A stretch of 64,000 bases of DNA from Bacteroidia bacterium (GCA_030428865.1 JAUIEK010000002.1:310001-374000); one strand, 5' to 3'; shown: positions 9,854 through 19,914, numbered from the stretch's first letter. Translations and numbers: made by a program. The notes: generated by a model from the sequence alone, not told the origin.

Positions 9854-12082
9854 TTATCCCTTTGTTTTATTTTTGAATTTATCAAATTTAGAATCTTCTT
9901 TTTTAGGCCATGAGTTATTAGAAGTATCTACATCTGCAGTTTCTAAATCAGGATCTACCGTTATCTTCACAATTTCTTTATTAGACGTGAAAACACGTTT
10001 AACTTCTTCGTCATTATATTTCCATATTTGAGCAGGGAATGTTTCTCGTTTTTTAGAACCATCTGCGTATTCCATTTCAACAATAATAGGCATTACTAAA
10101 CCTCCTGGTTTTTCAAATGTTACTTGATAAATGTAACTAGGTGCTTCTTTAATTGATTTTCTATCCTCTGCAGACAGACCAGCCAAGTAATCTGTTAAGT
10201 TTTTAGGATTGTTAGCGTCTTCTTTTTTATCTGTAACAAAAACCATAGGACCTTGGCTTGCAAAATAATCTGCATACTTTTTCATTAATCCTTTAGTTCT
10301 CTCATCTGGTTTATCTGTTAGATATAAAGGTTTTACCTCTTTAATACCTATATCTGTATAATCCGTTGTGTAGAACCAACCTCTCCAAAACCAATCTAAA
10401 TCCATTGCAGATGCATCTTCCATTGTTCTGAAGAAATCAGCAGGAGTAGGGTGCTTAAACATCCAACGTTGTGAATAAGTTCTAAAAGCATGATCAAACA
10501 ACTCAGGTCCCATAATAGTATGGCGTAATAAGTATAACCCAGCTGCAGGTTTTGTATATGCGTTTGGACCAAACTGCTTTACATAATCTCCTTGAGACAT
10601 AATAGGAGAAAGGTTGCTTTGATCACCTCCCATATATCTAACAATATCTTTTGGCAAATTACCTGTAATAAAATTAGGGTCATAATCTAATTCAGATAAG
10701 GTTTCCACAAAAGAGTTTAAACCTTCATCCATCCAAGTCCATTGTCTTTCATCAGAATTTACAATCATAGGGAAAAAGTTATGCCCAACTTCATGAGTAA
10801 TTACACCAATCATTCCTCTTTTAACTCTTTCAGAATACGTTCCATCAGGGTTTGGGCGTCCATAGTTAAAACAAATCATAGGATATTCCATTCCTTGATT
10901 TTTAGCATGAACAGAGATAGCTTTACTATATGGGTAATCAAAAGTTAACTTAGAATACTCTTCTAACGTATTAGCTACAACTCTTGTAGAGTGTTCTTCC
11001 CATAAAGGATTTCCTTCTTTTGGGTATAAAGAAATCGCCATTACAGTACGTCCATTAATATTTACTGCCATAGCGTCCCATATATATTTTCTAGAGGAAG
11101 CGAATGCAAAATCTCTTACACTGTTTGCTTTGAAATGCCATGTTTTTGTTTTGTTAGATCGTTGTTTCTCTGTGGCTTCAGCTTCTTTTTGAGTAACAAT
11201 AAAAACAGGATCTTTAAAAGATTTTCTTGCTTTTTCAAAACGCTTTCTTTGCTCTCTAGTAAGAACTTGTTTTTCATTTTGTAACTCACCAGTAGCTTCT
11301 AGTATATGATCAGCTGGTACAGTAATTTTTACATCATAATCTCCAAATTCTAACGCCCATTCACTACGACCCCAGAATTGCATATTTTGCCAACCTTCTA
11401 CATTATCATAAACAGCTAAACGAGGGAAAAATTGAGCTATCGTGTAGTTGTTATTTCCATCAGGAAAATCCTCAAAACCAGACCTTCCTCCATCTCTTAC
11501 AGAATTGTTTATTAAGTAGTTCCATTTTATACTGAATACAAATTGCTCACCTGGTTTTAAAGGTTTAGGTAAATTAATTCGCATCATGGTTCTATTAATA
11601 GTATGAGATAAAGCACTGCCATTTGAATTTTTGACATGCTCTATTTTAAACCCAAAAGGTTTTGGCTCTTTAAGGTATTTTCCAGAAAAGTTATCGACAG
11701 AGATAAAAGAACTAGCAGATTCTGATCTAGCTAAAGGCGTTTTAGAATCTGGAGCTCTCATGTTTTGATCTAATTGTACCCATAGGTACTCCAAGACATC
11801 TTTAGAGTTGTTATGGTATGTAATGGTTTCATCTCCATAGATTTTATTGTTTGTTTCATCCAAACGAATATCCATTACATAATCTACTTTTTGTTGGGTA
11901 TAGGCATGCCCAGGCGCTCCAGAAGCAGTTCTGCTTTCATTAGGAGTGGGTAACACATCTTTTAATTGCCTAAATTTATTTTGGTCCGTATGACCTTGCT
12001 CGCGTTTTTTTGTGGTTTCCTGCCCAAAAGCAGCAGCAGAAACAAGTAAAGTTGCTAGCAAAAAAGAAGCAAATTTCTTCAT
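9854..12082 (-). CDS. M1 family metallopeptidase, exported (paralog B)
   Basis: 742 residues with signal peptide MKKFASFLLATLLVSAAAFG. HEVGH is at 430-434 with the third zinc ligand Glu 18 residues on; the exopeptidase element is GMEYPMICF. It is clearly a tandem duplicate of the downstream gene: shared blocks include GHTDQNKFRQLKD (GHTNQNKFRQMKD there), SDERQWTWMDEGLNS, DASAMDLDWFWRGWFYTTD and an almost identical C-terminal tail. It differs mainly by an extra charged insert of about 40 residues (around 600-650) before the C-terminal beta domain. The paralogs may differ in peptide specificity. Confidence 0.9.
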   Translation of the reverse strand: MKKFASFLLATLLVSAAAFGQETTKKREQGHTDQNKFRQLKDVLPTPNESRTASGAPGHAYTQQKVDYVMDIRLDETNNKIYGDETITYHNNSKDVLEYLWVQLDQNMRAPDSKTPLARSESASSFISVDNFSGKYLKEPKPFGFKIEHVKNSNGSALSHTINRTMMRINLPKPLKPGEQFVFSIKWNYLINNSVRDGGRSGFEDFPDGNNNYTIAQFFPRLAVYDNVEGWQNMQFWGRSEWALEFGDYDVKITVPADHILEATGELQNEKQVLTREQRKRFEKARKSFKDPVFIVTQKEAEATEKQRSNKTKTWHFKANSVRDFAFASSRKYIWDAMAVNINGRTVMAISLYPKEGNPLWEEHSTRVVANTLEEYSKLTFDYPYSKAISVHAKNQGMEYPMICFNYGRPNPDGTYSERVKRGMIGVITHEVGHNFFPMIVNSDERQWTWMDEGLNSFVETLSELDYDPNFITGNLPKDIVRYMGGDQSNLSPIMSQGDYVKQFGPNAYTKPAAGLYLLRHTIMGPELFDHAFRTYSQRWMFKHPTPADFFRTMEDASAMDLDWFWRGWFYTTDYTDIGIKEVKPLYLTDKPDERTKGLMKKYADYFASQGPMVFVTDKKEDANNPKNLTDYLAGLSAEDRKSIKEAPSYIYQVTFEKPGGLVMPIIVEMEYADGSKKRETFPAQIWKYNDEEVKRVFTSNKEIVKITVDPDLETADVDTSNNSWPKKEDSKFDKFKNKTKG

Positions 12083-12148
12083 AGTTCGTATGGTTTAATT
12101 TAAAATTGGGTTAAAATACTAATATTAAAAGAGAATCTTAAAAAAAGC

Positions 12149-12661
12149 TTAAAAATTTAACAAAGCTTTATTAGTTTTTTTGCTTAGTAATTTACTGCGA
12201 TGGATGTTGTTTATTTTTGCCTTAATTAAATTTTGTTGATCTTCAAAGTGTTGAACTAATATGGTGTTTTTTACCTCTAAATTAGTTATTGATTCAATCC
12301 CTGTTATTTCAAGATAGAAATAAACCAAATCCCCTTCATATTCTTTTCCTATGTACTTGCACTCTTGTTTTTTTCCATCAATAGAAATTTGAAAATGATT
12401 TGCTAAATACTTTTTAAAATAATTATCGTTTTTTGGAAGCTCTTTTTTTGTTGTTAATTGTAAATCAATCTGGTTAAGTTCATTAATAGCTAACTCAATA
12501 TCATCCATAAATACATTAATGATTATTTGAATGGATTTTTTGTCTTTTATGTATTCTATTTGAGATAAACTTAGATAGAATTTATGTGAGGTAAACCCTA
12601 ACGAAAAAAAAGTTATCAGTACTATAAGAAGTCCTTTTTTCAGGAGTTGGTTATTCATCAT
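12149..12661 (-). CDS. DUF6702 family exported protein
   Basis: 170 residues with a hydrophobic N-terminus (about 8-24) followed by SHKFYLSLSQIEYIKDKKSI, the recognisable opening of the Bacteroidota DUF6702 family, whose function is unknown. The rest is mixed beta/charged. Its start overlaps the upstream carboxypeptidase-regulatory-like gene by 11 bases, and the M1 peptidase paralog B follows 66 bases later. Gene order CarboxypepD-like, DUF6702, M1 suggests one envelope peptide-processing unit. Confidence 0.75.
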   Translation of the reverse strand: MMNNQLLKKGLLIVLITFFSLGFTSHKFYLSLSQIEYIKDKKSIQIIINVFMDDIELAINELNQIDLQLTTKKELPKNDNYFKKYLANHFQISIDGKKQECKYIGKEYEGDLVYFYLEITGIESITNLEVKNTILVQHFEDQQNLIKAKINNIHRSKLLSKKTNKALLNF

Positions 12662-13460
12662 TTTTAAAGGTATAGCTATTAAGATATAATTTACTTTCGT
12701 CCTTTAAGTAATCTATTAGGGTTATTAAGCTATCTTGTTTCACAACTTTTTCTAAATTGTTGTTTTGACAAAAGAAGACAAAAGACAGGTATTTTTTTCT
12801 TGGTATTTTTAGCTCTTTTAAGAAAAAATCTGTACCTAACTTATCCAAAAGAATTTGAGGCAAATCTTGTTTAAAGGCAATATCTCTTCGCAAAGCCCAT
12901 AATTTTTTAGAATACTTAAATGGAATATATGCGGAAGCTCCAGCTCCAATAAAAGCCATTGTAGGATCTGTGTTTTTGATAGGAGGCCTTACTTTTTCAT
13001 CAATGTAATCATTTTTTACAGAGGCATTCCAATCAACTTTTGATAAATCCATGTTCTTTTTTAAAGCTTCTTTTTTTTTATCAATAGGAGTTTTATTAAC
13101 ATCGGATGTAAGAACTCCTAATAACTCGGTCGTTTTTATAAACACTTCATCTAAAACGATAGAGTTATTTATTAAATAAACATCTAGCCTCTTTCGTTGC
13201 ATGATTCTTTTACTAATGATTACTTGTTTTTTTAAGTGTTGTATAGAGGTAAACTGAATGGTGTCTCCTAAAGAAACAAATAAATTATAAGAACCATAAT
13301 CATTAGTAAAAGTACCTGTTTTCTTGGTTAAATTAAATACATGTATATCTTTAACAAACCCAGAAGAATCTTTAACTTTTCCAGATAAGTAAAGCTGTTT
13401 GTTTTGAGCGAACAAAAAACTGCTCGATAATAAAACTGCTAAAAGTATTAATTGTTTAAT
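12651..13460 (-). CDS. Carboxypeptidase-regulatory-like domain protein (probable ATT start)
   Basis: The mature part begins NKQLYLSGKVKDSSGFVKDI, a CarboxypepD_reg-like beta-sandwich of about 90 residues ending near SIVLDEVFIKT; the C-terminal 150 residues are of unknown fold. The first conventional start is TTG at 13415, which would leave only FAQ of a signal peptide. In the same frame upstream lies IKQLILLAVLLSSSFLFAQ, a textbook flavobacterial signal peptide, preceded by ATT at 13460 and a stop (TAA) five codons further up. No ATG, GTG or TTG exists between that stop and 13415. I therefore place the start at ATT 13460. The sandwich probably anchors or recognises envelope components; function unknown. 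Confidence 0.7.
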   Translation of the reverse strand: MKQLILLAVLLSSSFLFAQNKQLYLSGKVKDSSGFVKDIHVFNLTKKTGTFTNDYGSYNLFVSLGDTIQFTSIQHLKKQVIISKRIMQRKRLDVYLINNSIVLDEVFIKTTELLGVLTSDVNKTPIDKKKEALKKNMDLSKVDWNASVKNDYIDEKVRPPIKNTDPTMAFIGAGASAYIPFKYSKKLWALRRDIAFKQDLPQILLDKLGTDFFLKELKIPRKKYLSFVFFCQNNNLEKVVKQDSLITLIDYLKDESKLYLNSYTFKNDE

Positions 13461-13591
13461 AACCCAAGTTTTTTATGACTACAAGTTACTAAATTACCTG
13501 TAAATTTATGGTGTGTTTAGTATGATAAAATTTTGTTAAACAAAAAATTAATGAGTTAAACAGAAGCTTTAGTTATTTGTATTTTTGAGAT

Positions 13592-14302
13592 ATGAAAAGA
13601 TTGATAATAGCTAGCACATCTACAATTTATGGAGGTGGATACTTAGATTACTTATTGCCTGAGTTAGACACATTTTTTGGAAAAACAGATTCAATTATTT
13701 TTATTCCTTATGCCAGACCCGGTGGAATTTCATATAACTCATATACACAAAAAGCAAAACAAGCATTTGCTAAAATCGGAATTAATGTAAGAGGAATTCA
13801 TGAATTTGATGACCCGGAAAAAATACTTAAAACTGCCAGTGCTTTATTTGTAGGCGGAGGCAATACTTTTGAATTAGTTAATCAATTGTATAAAAAAAGG
13901 TTAATGAAACCTTTAAAAGAAGCGATTGAAGCAGGAGCTCCTTATTTAGGAACCAGCGCAGGAAGTAATATTTGTGGGATATCAATGAAGAATACCAATG
14001 ATATGCCAATTGTTTATCCTCCCAATTTTAACACAATGGGATTAATTCCTTTTAATATTAATGCACATTATATAGACCCTGATCCTAAATCAACACACAT
14101 GGGAGAAACGCGTGAAACTCGAATTAAAGAGTTTCATGTATTTAATGAAGTTCCCGTACTAGGATTACGAGAAGGAAGTTGGCTTGAAGTGAACGATGAT
14201 AGTATTAAATTAAAAGGAGGTTTGTCAGCTAGATGGTTTCAAAAAGATAAAGAGCCAATAGAAATTTTGAGTGGAAGTTTAATGAATCAATATTTTTCGT
14301 AA
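13592..14302 (+). CDS. pepE: Dipeptidase E (alpha-aspartyl dipeptidase)
   Basis: 236-residue class I glutamine-amidotransferase-fold serine peptidase (family S51) that hydrolyses Asp-Xaa dipeptides. The nucleophile Ser122 sits in GTSAGSNICG, after VGGGNTFELV; the histidine region is NINAHYIDPD. It has no signal peptide, so it is cytosolic. It would finish breakdown of peptides such as those released by the exported M1 enzymes upstream. Its 3' end overlaps the 3' end of ribB by 16 bases on the opposite strand. Confidence 0.93.
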   Translation: MKRLIIASTSTIYGGGYLDYLLPELDTFFGKTDSIIFIPYARPGGISYNSYTQKAKQAFAKIGINVRGIHEFDDPEKILKTASALFVGGGNTFELVNQLYKKRLMKPLKEAIEAGAPYLGTSAGSNICGISMKNTNDMPIVYPPNFNTMGLIPFNINAHYIDPDPKSTHMGETRETRIKEFHVFNEVPVLGLREGSWLEVNDDSIKLKGGLSARWFQKDKEPIEILSGSLMNQYFS

Positions 14303-15423
14303 TCAATAATTTCTAGACCATAGCCAATTATTCCTACGCGTTTTGTTTGTTCTGTGTTGGTTAACAATCTAATTTTACTGATGTTAATGTCGTGTAAAAT
14401 TTGAGCTCCAATACCAAAGTCTTTGTTATCCATAGCAATTCTTGGGGCTTTTATTTCTCCTTTCTCTTGATTTTCTTTGAGTATTTGTAAGCGTTTTAGC
14501 AAATTTTGAGATTGGTTTTGCTGATTAATAAATAAAATAGCGCCTTTACCTTCTTTATTAATTTTTTTAAACATTCTATCTAGTTTTTTATCAGCATTAT
14601 TTGTCAAAGTGCCTAGAATATCATTGTTTACTAGCGTAGAATTCACTCGAGTTAATACATGTTCATCTTTAGACCATTCTCCTTTTGTTAGCGCTAAATG
14701 AACTTGATTATTGGTGGTTTGTTGGTAGGCGCGCAATCTATATTCTCCAAATCGTGTTTGAATAGTACAGTCTTCTTTCTTTTCAATTAAAGAATCATGT
14801 TCCATTCGGTAGGCAACTAAATCTTCTATCGAAACAATTTTTATATCGAATTTTTTAGCAACTTCTTGTAGTTGAGGTAGCCTAGCCATTGTTCCATCTT
14901 CATTCATAATCTCAACAATTACTCCAGCTGGTTTTAAGCCAGCTAATCGAGCAAAATCAATAGCTGCTTCTGTGTGGCCTGTTCGTCTTAAAACTCCACC
15001 TTCTTTCGCTTTTAAAGGAAAAATATGTCCAGGTCTAGCCAAATCATATGGTTTGGTTTCTTCATCTATTAGCGCCAAAATTGTTTTTGCTCTATCTGAT
15101 GCAGAAATACCCGTAGTAACTCCTTTGCCACGCAGATCTACAGATACTGTAAAAGCTGTTTCCATAGGATCTGTGTTATTATAGACCATCATGTTTAGGT
15201 TTAACTCTTTACATCGAGTTTCTGTTAAAGGAGTACAAATTAAACCTCTGCCATGCGTGGCCATAAAATTGATCATTTCTGGTGTCACTTTTTCAGCAGC
15301 TGCTAAAAAATCACCTTCATTTTCTCTATTTTCATCATCAACAACAATAATTACTTTTCCATTTCTAATATCATTAATGGCTTCTTCTATATTGTTGAGT
15401 TTAACTTGAGACTTCGTCTGCAT
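14287..15423 (-). CDS. ribB: 3,4-dihydroxy-2-butanone 4-phosphate synthase with degenerate GTP cyclohydrolase II domain
   Basis: Riboflavin synthesis from ribulose 5-phosphate. The N-terminal domain (1-205) has the active-site loop [10 protein letters not shown] (29-38), THGRGLIC and RTGHTEA (His150). The C-terminal half has the GTP cyclohydrolase II fold, but the zinc-site region reads [20 protein letters not shown] (261-280), where active enzymes have HSxCxTGD...RCDCG. All three zinc cysteines are gone, so only the DHBP-synthase activity is expected. I start at ATG 15423 (378 residues); this overlaps lptG by 23 bases. A longer frame to 15474 lies fully within lptG. Confidence 0.92.
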   Translation of the reverse strand: MQTKSQVKLNNIEEAINDIRNGKVIIVVDDENRENEGDFLAAAEKVTPEMINFMATHGRGLICTPLTETRCKELNLNMMVYNNTDPMETAFTVSVDLRGKGVTTGISASDRAKTILALIDEETKPYDLARPGHIFPLKAKEGGVLRRTGHTEAAIDFARLAGLKPAGVIVEIMNEDGTMARLPQLQEVAKKFDIKIVSIEDLVAYRMEHDSLIEKKEDCTIQTRFGEYRLRAYQQTTNNQVHLALTKGEWSKDEHVLTRVNSTLVNNDILGTLTNNADKKLDRMFKKINKEGKGAILFINQQNQSQNLLKRLQILKENQEKGEIKAPRIAMDNKDFGIGAQILHDINISKIRLLTNTEQTKRVGIIGYGLEIIDYEKY

Positions 15424-16855
15424 TTTTCTTAGATCGTTTAAATATGGAAGTAAAAGACTGCAAAAGTACGTCAATATTAAATAATCCCATTCCTTTTATA
15501 GCTCTTCTTGTAAAAAGTATACAAAACGGAATCATAATAAATGCTGATAGCCATGCACCTAGAATAGCCGAAATAGAACTTTCCTCGGCCAAGTTTTTAA
15601 AAAGAGTATTAGAGAAAAAATAGATTACATATATTGTAATGGCCATGATCATGGAAATACCAAAACCTCCTTTTCGAATGATGGATCCTAAAGGAGCTCC
15701 AATGAAAAATAAGATAAGGCAAGCAAATGAAAACGCAATTCTATTGTAAAATTCTACATCGTAAAGATTTAAGAATTTACGTTTTATTTTAAATGTTTTT
15801 GTGTTGGTTTTAGAAGCGCTAGCGGCTCTCCCAGCCTTTGATATTGCATTAGTTAATACTTGAACTTTTTCTGAACTATTAAAATTATCAATAATATTAG
15901 GTTGTAAATTAGGTGTTTTAATACTGTCATTCACAGCGTGTAATTTTTCTGCGTTTACACTTCTATACAAACTTCTTGAGCGAATCTCTAAAAACTGATC
16001 AAACTTTTCTTTTACTTGCGGAATAGTATCTTTTAATTGTCCTAAACTAAGCATTATACTACTAGACTTAGACCTGATTTTTTCTAACTCACTCTCATCA
16101 GTCAAAGAAGATATGTCAATGTTAAATGTATATTCTTTAAACTTTGCTTGCGAGGCAGGCATATTATCATTTCTACCAACACGACCTCTACGACTTTTAT
16201 GATTTTCATAATAGTAGCCATTATATAAAATAAGCGTCATGTATTTGCTCCCTGTTTCTGAAACAATTTTACCTCTTTCTGCCGTAATTACTTTTTGATT
16301 TCCTTTTCTAGAACTTAGGTCATAGATTAAAACATTTTTAAGAAGATTTTTATCTTCTCCATATTTCTCATCAAATTTAATTTGGTAATTAGGAATTTCT
16401 GTATTAAACATACCAGGAACCAAAGCCAATGAAGGTTCTTTAGTTTTAATATTATAGGCTAAGTTTTTTTGTTTTAATGTAGCGTAAGGAAATACATTAT
16501 TCAGAAAAAAAAAGTTTAATCCACTTAATAAAAGCGTGAAGACAATCAAAGGTCTTATTACTCGTTGAAAAGAAATTCCTGCAGATTTTACAGCAGCAAA
16601 CTCATAACTTTCAGAAAGATTTCCTAAAGCCATTATTGCAGACAGTAATACAGCAATAGGTAAAGCTTGGGGAGAAACCATTAAAGCGGTGTAATAAATA
16701 AATTTTAAAATAAAGTCTAGGCCTATCCCTTTTCCTGCTATATCACTGAAAGCGAGCCATAAAGCTTGCATTACCAACACAAATAGAATAACAAAAAATG
16801 TGGTAAAAAATGGAACTAAAAAAGATTTAAGTATGTATTGATCTAGCTTTCTCAA
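15401..16855 (-). CDS. lptG: LptF/LptG family LPS-export permease
   Basis: 484-residue YjgP/YjgQ-family inner-membrane protein that, with the LptB ATPase, extracts lipopolysaccharide for export. It begins [20 protein letters not shown], has three N-terminal membrane helices, a periplasmic jellyroll region (about 120-340) and three C-terminal helices, as the family requires. F and G cannot be told apart with confidence from sequence alone. It starts 4 bases after lolA ends and overlaps ribB, so it belongs to the ftsK-lolA-lptG operon. Confidence 0.88.
   Translation of the reverse strand: MRKLDQYILKSFLVPFFTTFFVILFVLVMQALWLAFSDIAGKGIGLDFILKFIYYTALMVSPQALPIAVLLSAIMALGNLSESYEFAAVKSAGISFQRVIRPLIVFTLLLSGLNFFFLNNVFPYATLKQKNLAYNIKTKEPSLALVPGMFNTEIPNYQIKFDEKYGEDKNLLKNVLIYDLSSRKGNQKVITAERGKIVSETGSKYMTLILYNGYYYENHKSRRGRVGRNDNMPASQAKFKEYTFNIDISSLTDESELEKIRSKSSSIMLSLGQLKDTIPQVKEKFDQFLEIRSRSLYRSVNAEKLHAVNDSIKTPNLQPNIIDNFNSSEKVQVLTNAISKAGRAASASKTNTKTFKIKRKFLNLYDVEFYNRIAFSFACLILFFIGAPLGSIIRKGGFGISMIMAITIYVIYFFSNTLFKNLAEESSISAILGAWLSAFIMIPFCILFTRRAIKGMGLFNIDVLLQSFTSIFKRSKKNADEVSS
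15461..15468 (-). promoter_or_regulatory. Bacteroidota -7 element upstream of ribB
   Basis: Reads TACTTTTG on the minus strand (exact TAnnTTTG), followed by CAG, 38 bases before the ribB ATG and inside the 3' end of lptG. I do not see a convincing -33 TTG. It would let ribB be expressed apart from the ftsK-lolA-lptG operon. Confidence 0.45.
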
Positions 16856-16859
16856 TAAA

Positions 16860-17513
16860 TCAATCTATAAAATAGTTTAAGTCTTCGTACTTCTTTCGAT
16901 CAAAGGAGAATAACGTACTACTCAAATCTTGATTACTCTTGAAGTTAGTAACAGATAGAGTTGTTATGGCTCCGTTAGCTCCCGTTTGAATCATTTGGTA
17001 AATATGTTTAGTAACAGCATCAATGCCTAATGTAACTTTAATAATTTCTGAATTGCTATCTATAGGTGTTAGATTTACAAATTGAATTGATTTTCCATTA
17101 ATGGTTTCTTTTTTTCCCATTTTAAGATTATATCCCTCTTTATAGAAGGTTAGCATTTTAGAAGGGTATATAAATCCATTTTCTTCACTCAAATCACCTT
17201 GATTAATACTCACTTCTTTTTCATCTTTATTAATAACATAAAGCCTATTACCATCAAAAAGAAGAATATTACCAAGATATTCTAGATAATACTTTTCTCC
17301 TTGTAGTGTTATTTTTCCATTGATAGGAGGTTCATCTCCTTCACTAATTCCAGCTTCTTTATTTGCTAATGAAGTACTGAACCCAATTTGCATGTTTTTA
17401 TAAGCTCCCATTTTTTCAGAAACTTCGTCAAGTAGTTTTTTTGCAGTTGCACTACTTTGTGTAAATGTATATTGTACTGTTACCAATAAAATTAAACAAA
17501 AAAGTTTTTTCAT
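16860..17513 (-). CDS. LolA-like outer-membrane lipoprotein carrier
   Basis: Periplasmic carrier that moves lipoproteins from the inner to the outer membrane. Start ATG 17513 gives MKKLFCLILLVTVQYTFTQ, a signal peptide; the in-frame ATG six codons earlier would run into ftsK. The mature part has the half-barrel pattern of LolA: short amphipathic helices at the start, GKITLQGEKYYLEYLGNILLF, then repeated strands ending in LSSTLFSFDRKKY. Its gene sits one base after the ftsK stop and just before an Lpt permease, an envelope-transport neighbourhood. Confidence 0.85.
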   Translation of the reverse strand: MKKLFCLILLVTVQYTFTQSSATAKKLLDEVSEKMGAYKNMQIGFSTSLANKEAGISEGDEPPINGKITLQGEKYYLEYLGNILLFDGNRLYVINKDEKEVSINQGDLSEENGFIYPSKMLTFYKEGYNLKMGKKETINGKSIQFVNLTPIDSNSEIIKVTLGIDAVTKHIYQMIQTGANGAITTLSVTNFKSNQDLSSTLFSFDRKKYEDLNYFID

Positions 17514-17514
17514 T

Positions 17515-19875
17515 CTATTCACGTTTTTCATTTTCTAAGTGTTGTTCAAGGTTTATCAAATCAGAGATTAGTACTTGTCTAGCTTTGCTGCCTTCAAAAG
17601 GACCAACAATTCCAGCAGCTTCTAACTGATCTATTAATCTCCCAGCTCTGTTGTACCCTAGTTTTAATTTTCTTTGTAATAGAGAAGCAGAACCTTGTTG
17701 AGCTGTTACAATAACTTCTGCAGCTTCTTTAAATAAACTATCTCTTTCTGAAATGTCGATATCAAGATTTGTGCCACCTTCTTCCCCAACATATTCTGGT
17801 AATAAATGAGCTTCTGGGTAAGCTCTTTGAGAACCTATAAAATCAGTTATTTTTTCTACTTCGGGTGTGTCAACAAATGCACATTGAATTCTTGTAATTT
17901 TATTCCCTCCAGAGTAGAGCATATCTCCACGTCCTATTAACTGATCTGCTCCAGGAGCATCTAAAATAGTTCTTGAATCAATTTTAGAAGTTACTCTAAA
18001 TGCAATTCTTGACGGGAAATTTGCTTTAATTATACCTGTGATAACATTTACTGAAGGTCTTTGAGTAGCTACAATTAAATGAATTCCGATAGCTCTTGCA
18101 AGTTGTGCTAGTCTAGCAATAGGCGTTTCAATTTCTTTTCCAGCAGTCATAATCAAATCAGCAAATTCATCAATTACTAAAACGATATAAGGCAGGTATT
18201 TATGTCCGTTTTCAGGATTTAGTTTTCTAGCCTTAAACTTTGTATTATATTCTTTTATGTTTCTAACCATTGCAGCTTTTAAAAGCTCATAACGATTATC
18301 CATCTCTATACAAAGAGAATTTAATGTATTAACAACTTTTGTTGTATCTGTAATGATTGCTTCTTCTGTATCTGGGAGTTTAGCTAGATAATGCCTTTCT
18401 ATCTTGTTATAAATTGTTAATTCTACTTTCTTAGGATCTACTAGTACAAATTTTATTTCAGCAGGATGTTTACGATAAAGTAGGGAAGTAAGTACAGCGT
18501 TAAGACCAACTGATTTTCCTTGACCTGTTGCACCAGCCATTAATAAGTGAGGCATTTTTGCTAAATCAACTGTATATGTTTCATTAGCAATTGTTTTTCC
18601 TAAGGCAATAGGTAATTCCATTTGAGATTCTTGAAATTTCTTAGATGAAATAACAGAATGCATAGAAACAATGGTTGATTTTTTATTGGGAACTTCTATT
18701 CCAATTGTTCCTTTGCCTGGTATGGGAGCAACAATTCTTATACCAAGTGCAGATAATGATAAAGCAATATCATCTTCTAAGTTTTTAATTTTAGAGATTC
18801 TAATACCAGCTTCAGGAACAATTTCATACAATGTGATAGTAGGTCCAACAGTAGCTTTGATTTGAGCAATACCTATTTTATAGTTTTTTAAGGTTTCTAC
18901 AATTCGGTTCTTATTCTGCTCAAGTTCCTCTGGATCTATAGAGATACTTTCGTTGTATTGCTTTAGTAGATTTAAGGTTGGAAACTTATAATTACTCAAC
19001 TCAAGAGTAGGATCAAATTCTCCAAAATCTTTTAATGCTTTTTCTGACAGGTTTTCAGTTACGTGTTGTTCTTCTTTTGTCACTTCAACGTCAATTACAA
19101 CATCTTCTTTATCAGAACTTTCTTTTTTAATGGCTGAATGTTTTTGAATCGTTGGCTGCAAATCTTCTAAGGACAGTTCGAACTCAGATTTTTTTTCAGA
19201 ATCATCACTATTATAAGAAGAAATGGCATGCTCTTGTTTGTCCTCAAAATCGTCATCAAGTAAACTTTCTTCTTTAGGTTTCTTTTTTAGTTTAAATAAT
19301 TTACCAACGGCTTCTGGAGTTATATTAAAACGTACAATTAAGTACACTAAAAAACAGAATATCAACACTATAAGTAAGCCAATTTTCCCTAGGAAAAGCT
19401 GAAAATATTCGTTTAGCTCATAACCAATAGTGCCTGCTAGCAAAACATATTTTTCTGGAACAAATCCTAATGTTATTGATAGCCAAATCATTGATATAAT
19501 TGCCCAATTCCAACGTACAACAAGAGATGAAAATTTAGTTTTTAATAGTAAAAAAAGTCCTGTAATAAATAACAAATAAGGAATCAAAAATGCACCCAAA
19601 CCAACACCTTTATAGATAAAGAAATAACTAAGATTGTTGCCTACTTTCCCTAATAAATTTGAAGACTTAATAGACTTATTAGCGAATTGATATAAAATGC
19701 TTTGATCTTGTTGCCAAGTGTAAAAAAAAGAAATGAATGCGATTAATAAAAAAACAGAAAACAATATAAAAAAAGACCCAAAAACGGTTTGTGTTTGTCT
19801 GCTAGCGAAAAATTTTACTAGCGAGTTTGATTTTTTCGTTTTTGAGGTGCTATTTTTCTTTGACTTTCTGGTCAT
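17515..19875 (-). CDS. ftsK: DNA translocase FtsK
   Basis: Septal DNA pump that clears and resolves the chromosome terminus. 786 residues: N-terminal membrane domain (about 25-185, four to five helices), an acidic linker (about 195-290, rich in DDxE and SDxE) that is short compared with E. coli, then the motor with Walker A GATGQGKS (448-455), the Walker B region LVIDEFADL, and the C-terminal gamma winged helix (SASLLQRKLKLGYNRAGRL). First gene of a leftward operon with lolA and lptG. Confidence 0.96.
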   Translation of the reverse strand: MTRKSKKNSTSKTKKSNSLVKFFASRQTQTVFGSFFILFSVFLLIAFISFFYTWQQDQSILYQFANKSIKSSNLLGKVGNNLSYFFIYKGVGLGAFLIPYLLFITGLFLLLKTKFSSLVVRWNWAIISMIWLSITLGFVPEKYVLLAGTIGYELNEYFQLFLGKIGLLIVLIFCFLVYLIVRFNITPEAVGKLFKLKKKPKEESLLDDDFEDKQEHAISSYNSDDSEKKSEFELSLEDLQPTIQKHSAIKKESSDKEDVVIDVEVTKEEQHVTENLSEKALKDFGEFDPTLELSNYKFPTLNLLKQYNESISIDPEELEQNKNRIVETLKNYKIGIAQIKATVGPTITLYEIVPEAGIRISKIKNLEDDIALSLSALGIRIVAPIPGKGTIGIEVPNKKSTIVSMHSVISSKKFQESQMELPIALGKTIANETYTVDLAKMPHLLMAGATGQGKSVGLNAVLTSLLYRKHPAEIKFVLVDPKKVELTIYNKIERHYLAKLPDTEEAIITDTTKVVNTLNSLCIEMDNRYELLKAAMVRNIKEYNTKFKARKLNPENGHKYLPYIVLVIDEFADLIMTAGKEIETPIARLAQLARAIGIHLIVATQRPSVNVITGIIKANFPSRIAFRVTSKIDSRTILDAPGADQLIGRGDMLYSGGNKITRIQCAFVDTPEVEKITDFIGSQRAYPEAHLLPEYVGEEGGTNLDIDISERDSLFKEAAEVIVTAQQGSASLLQRKLKLGYNRAGRLIDQLEAAGIVGPFEGSKARQVLISDLINLEQHLENEKRE

Positions 19876-19914
19876 TCAGATTTTTAATTAGGCGCAGTAA
19901 AGATAATTATTTAC

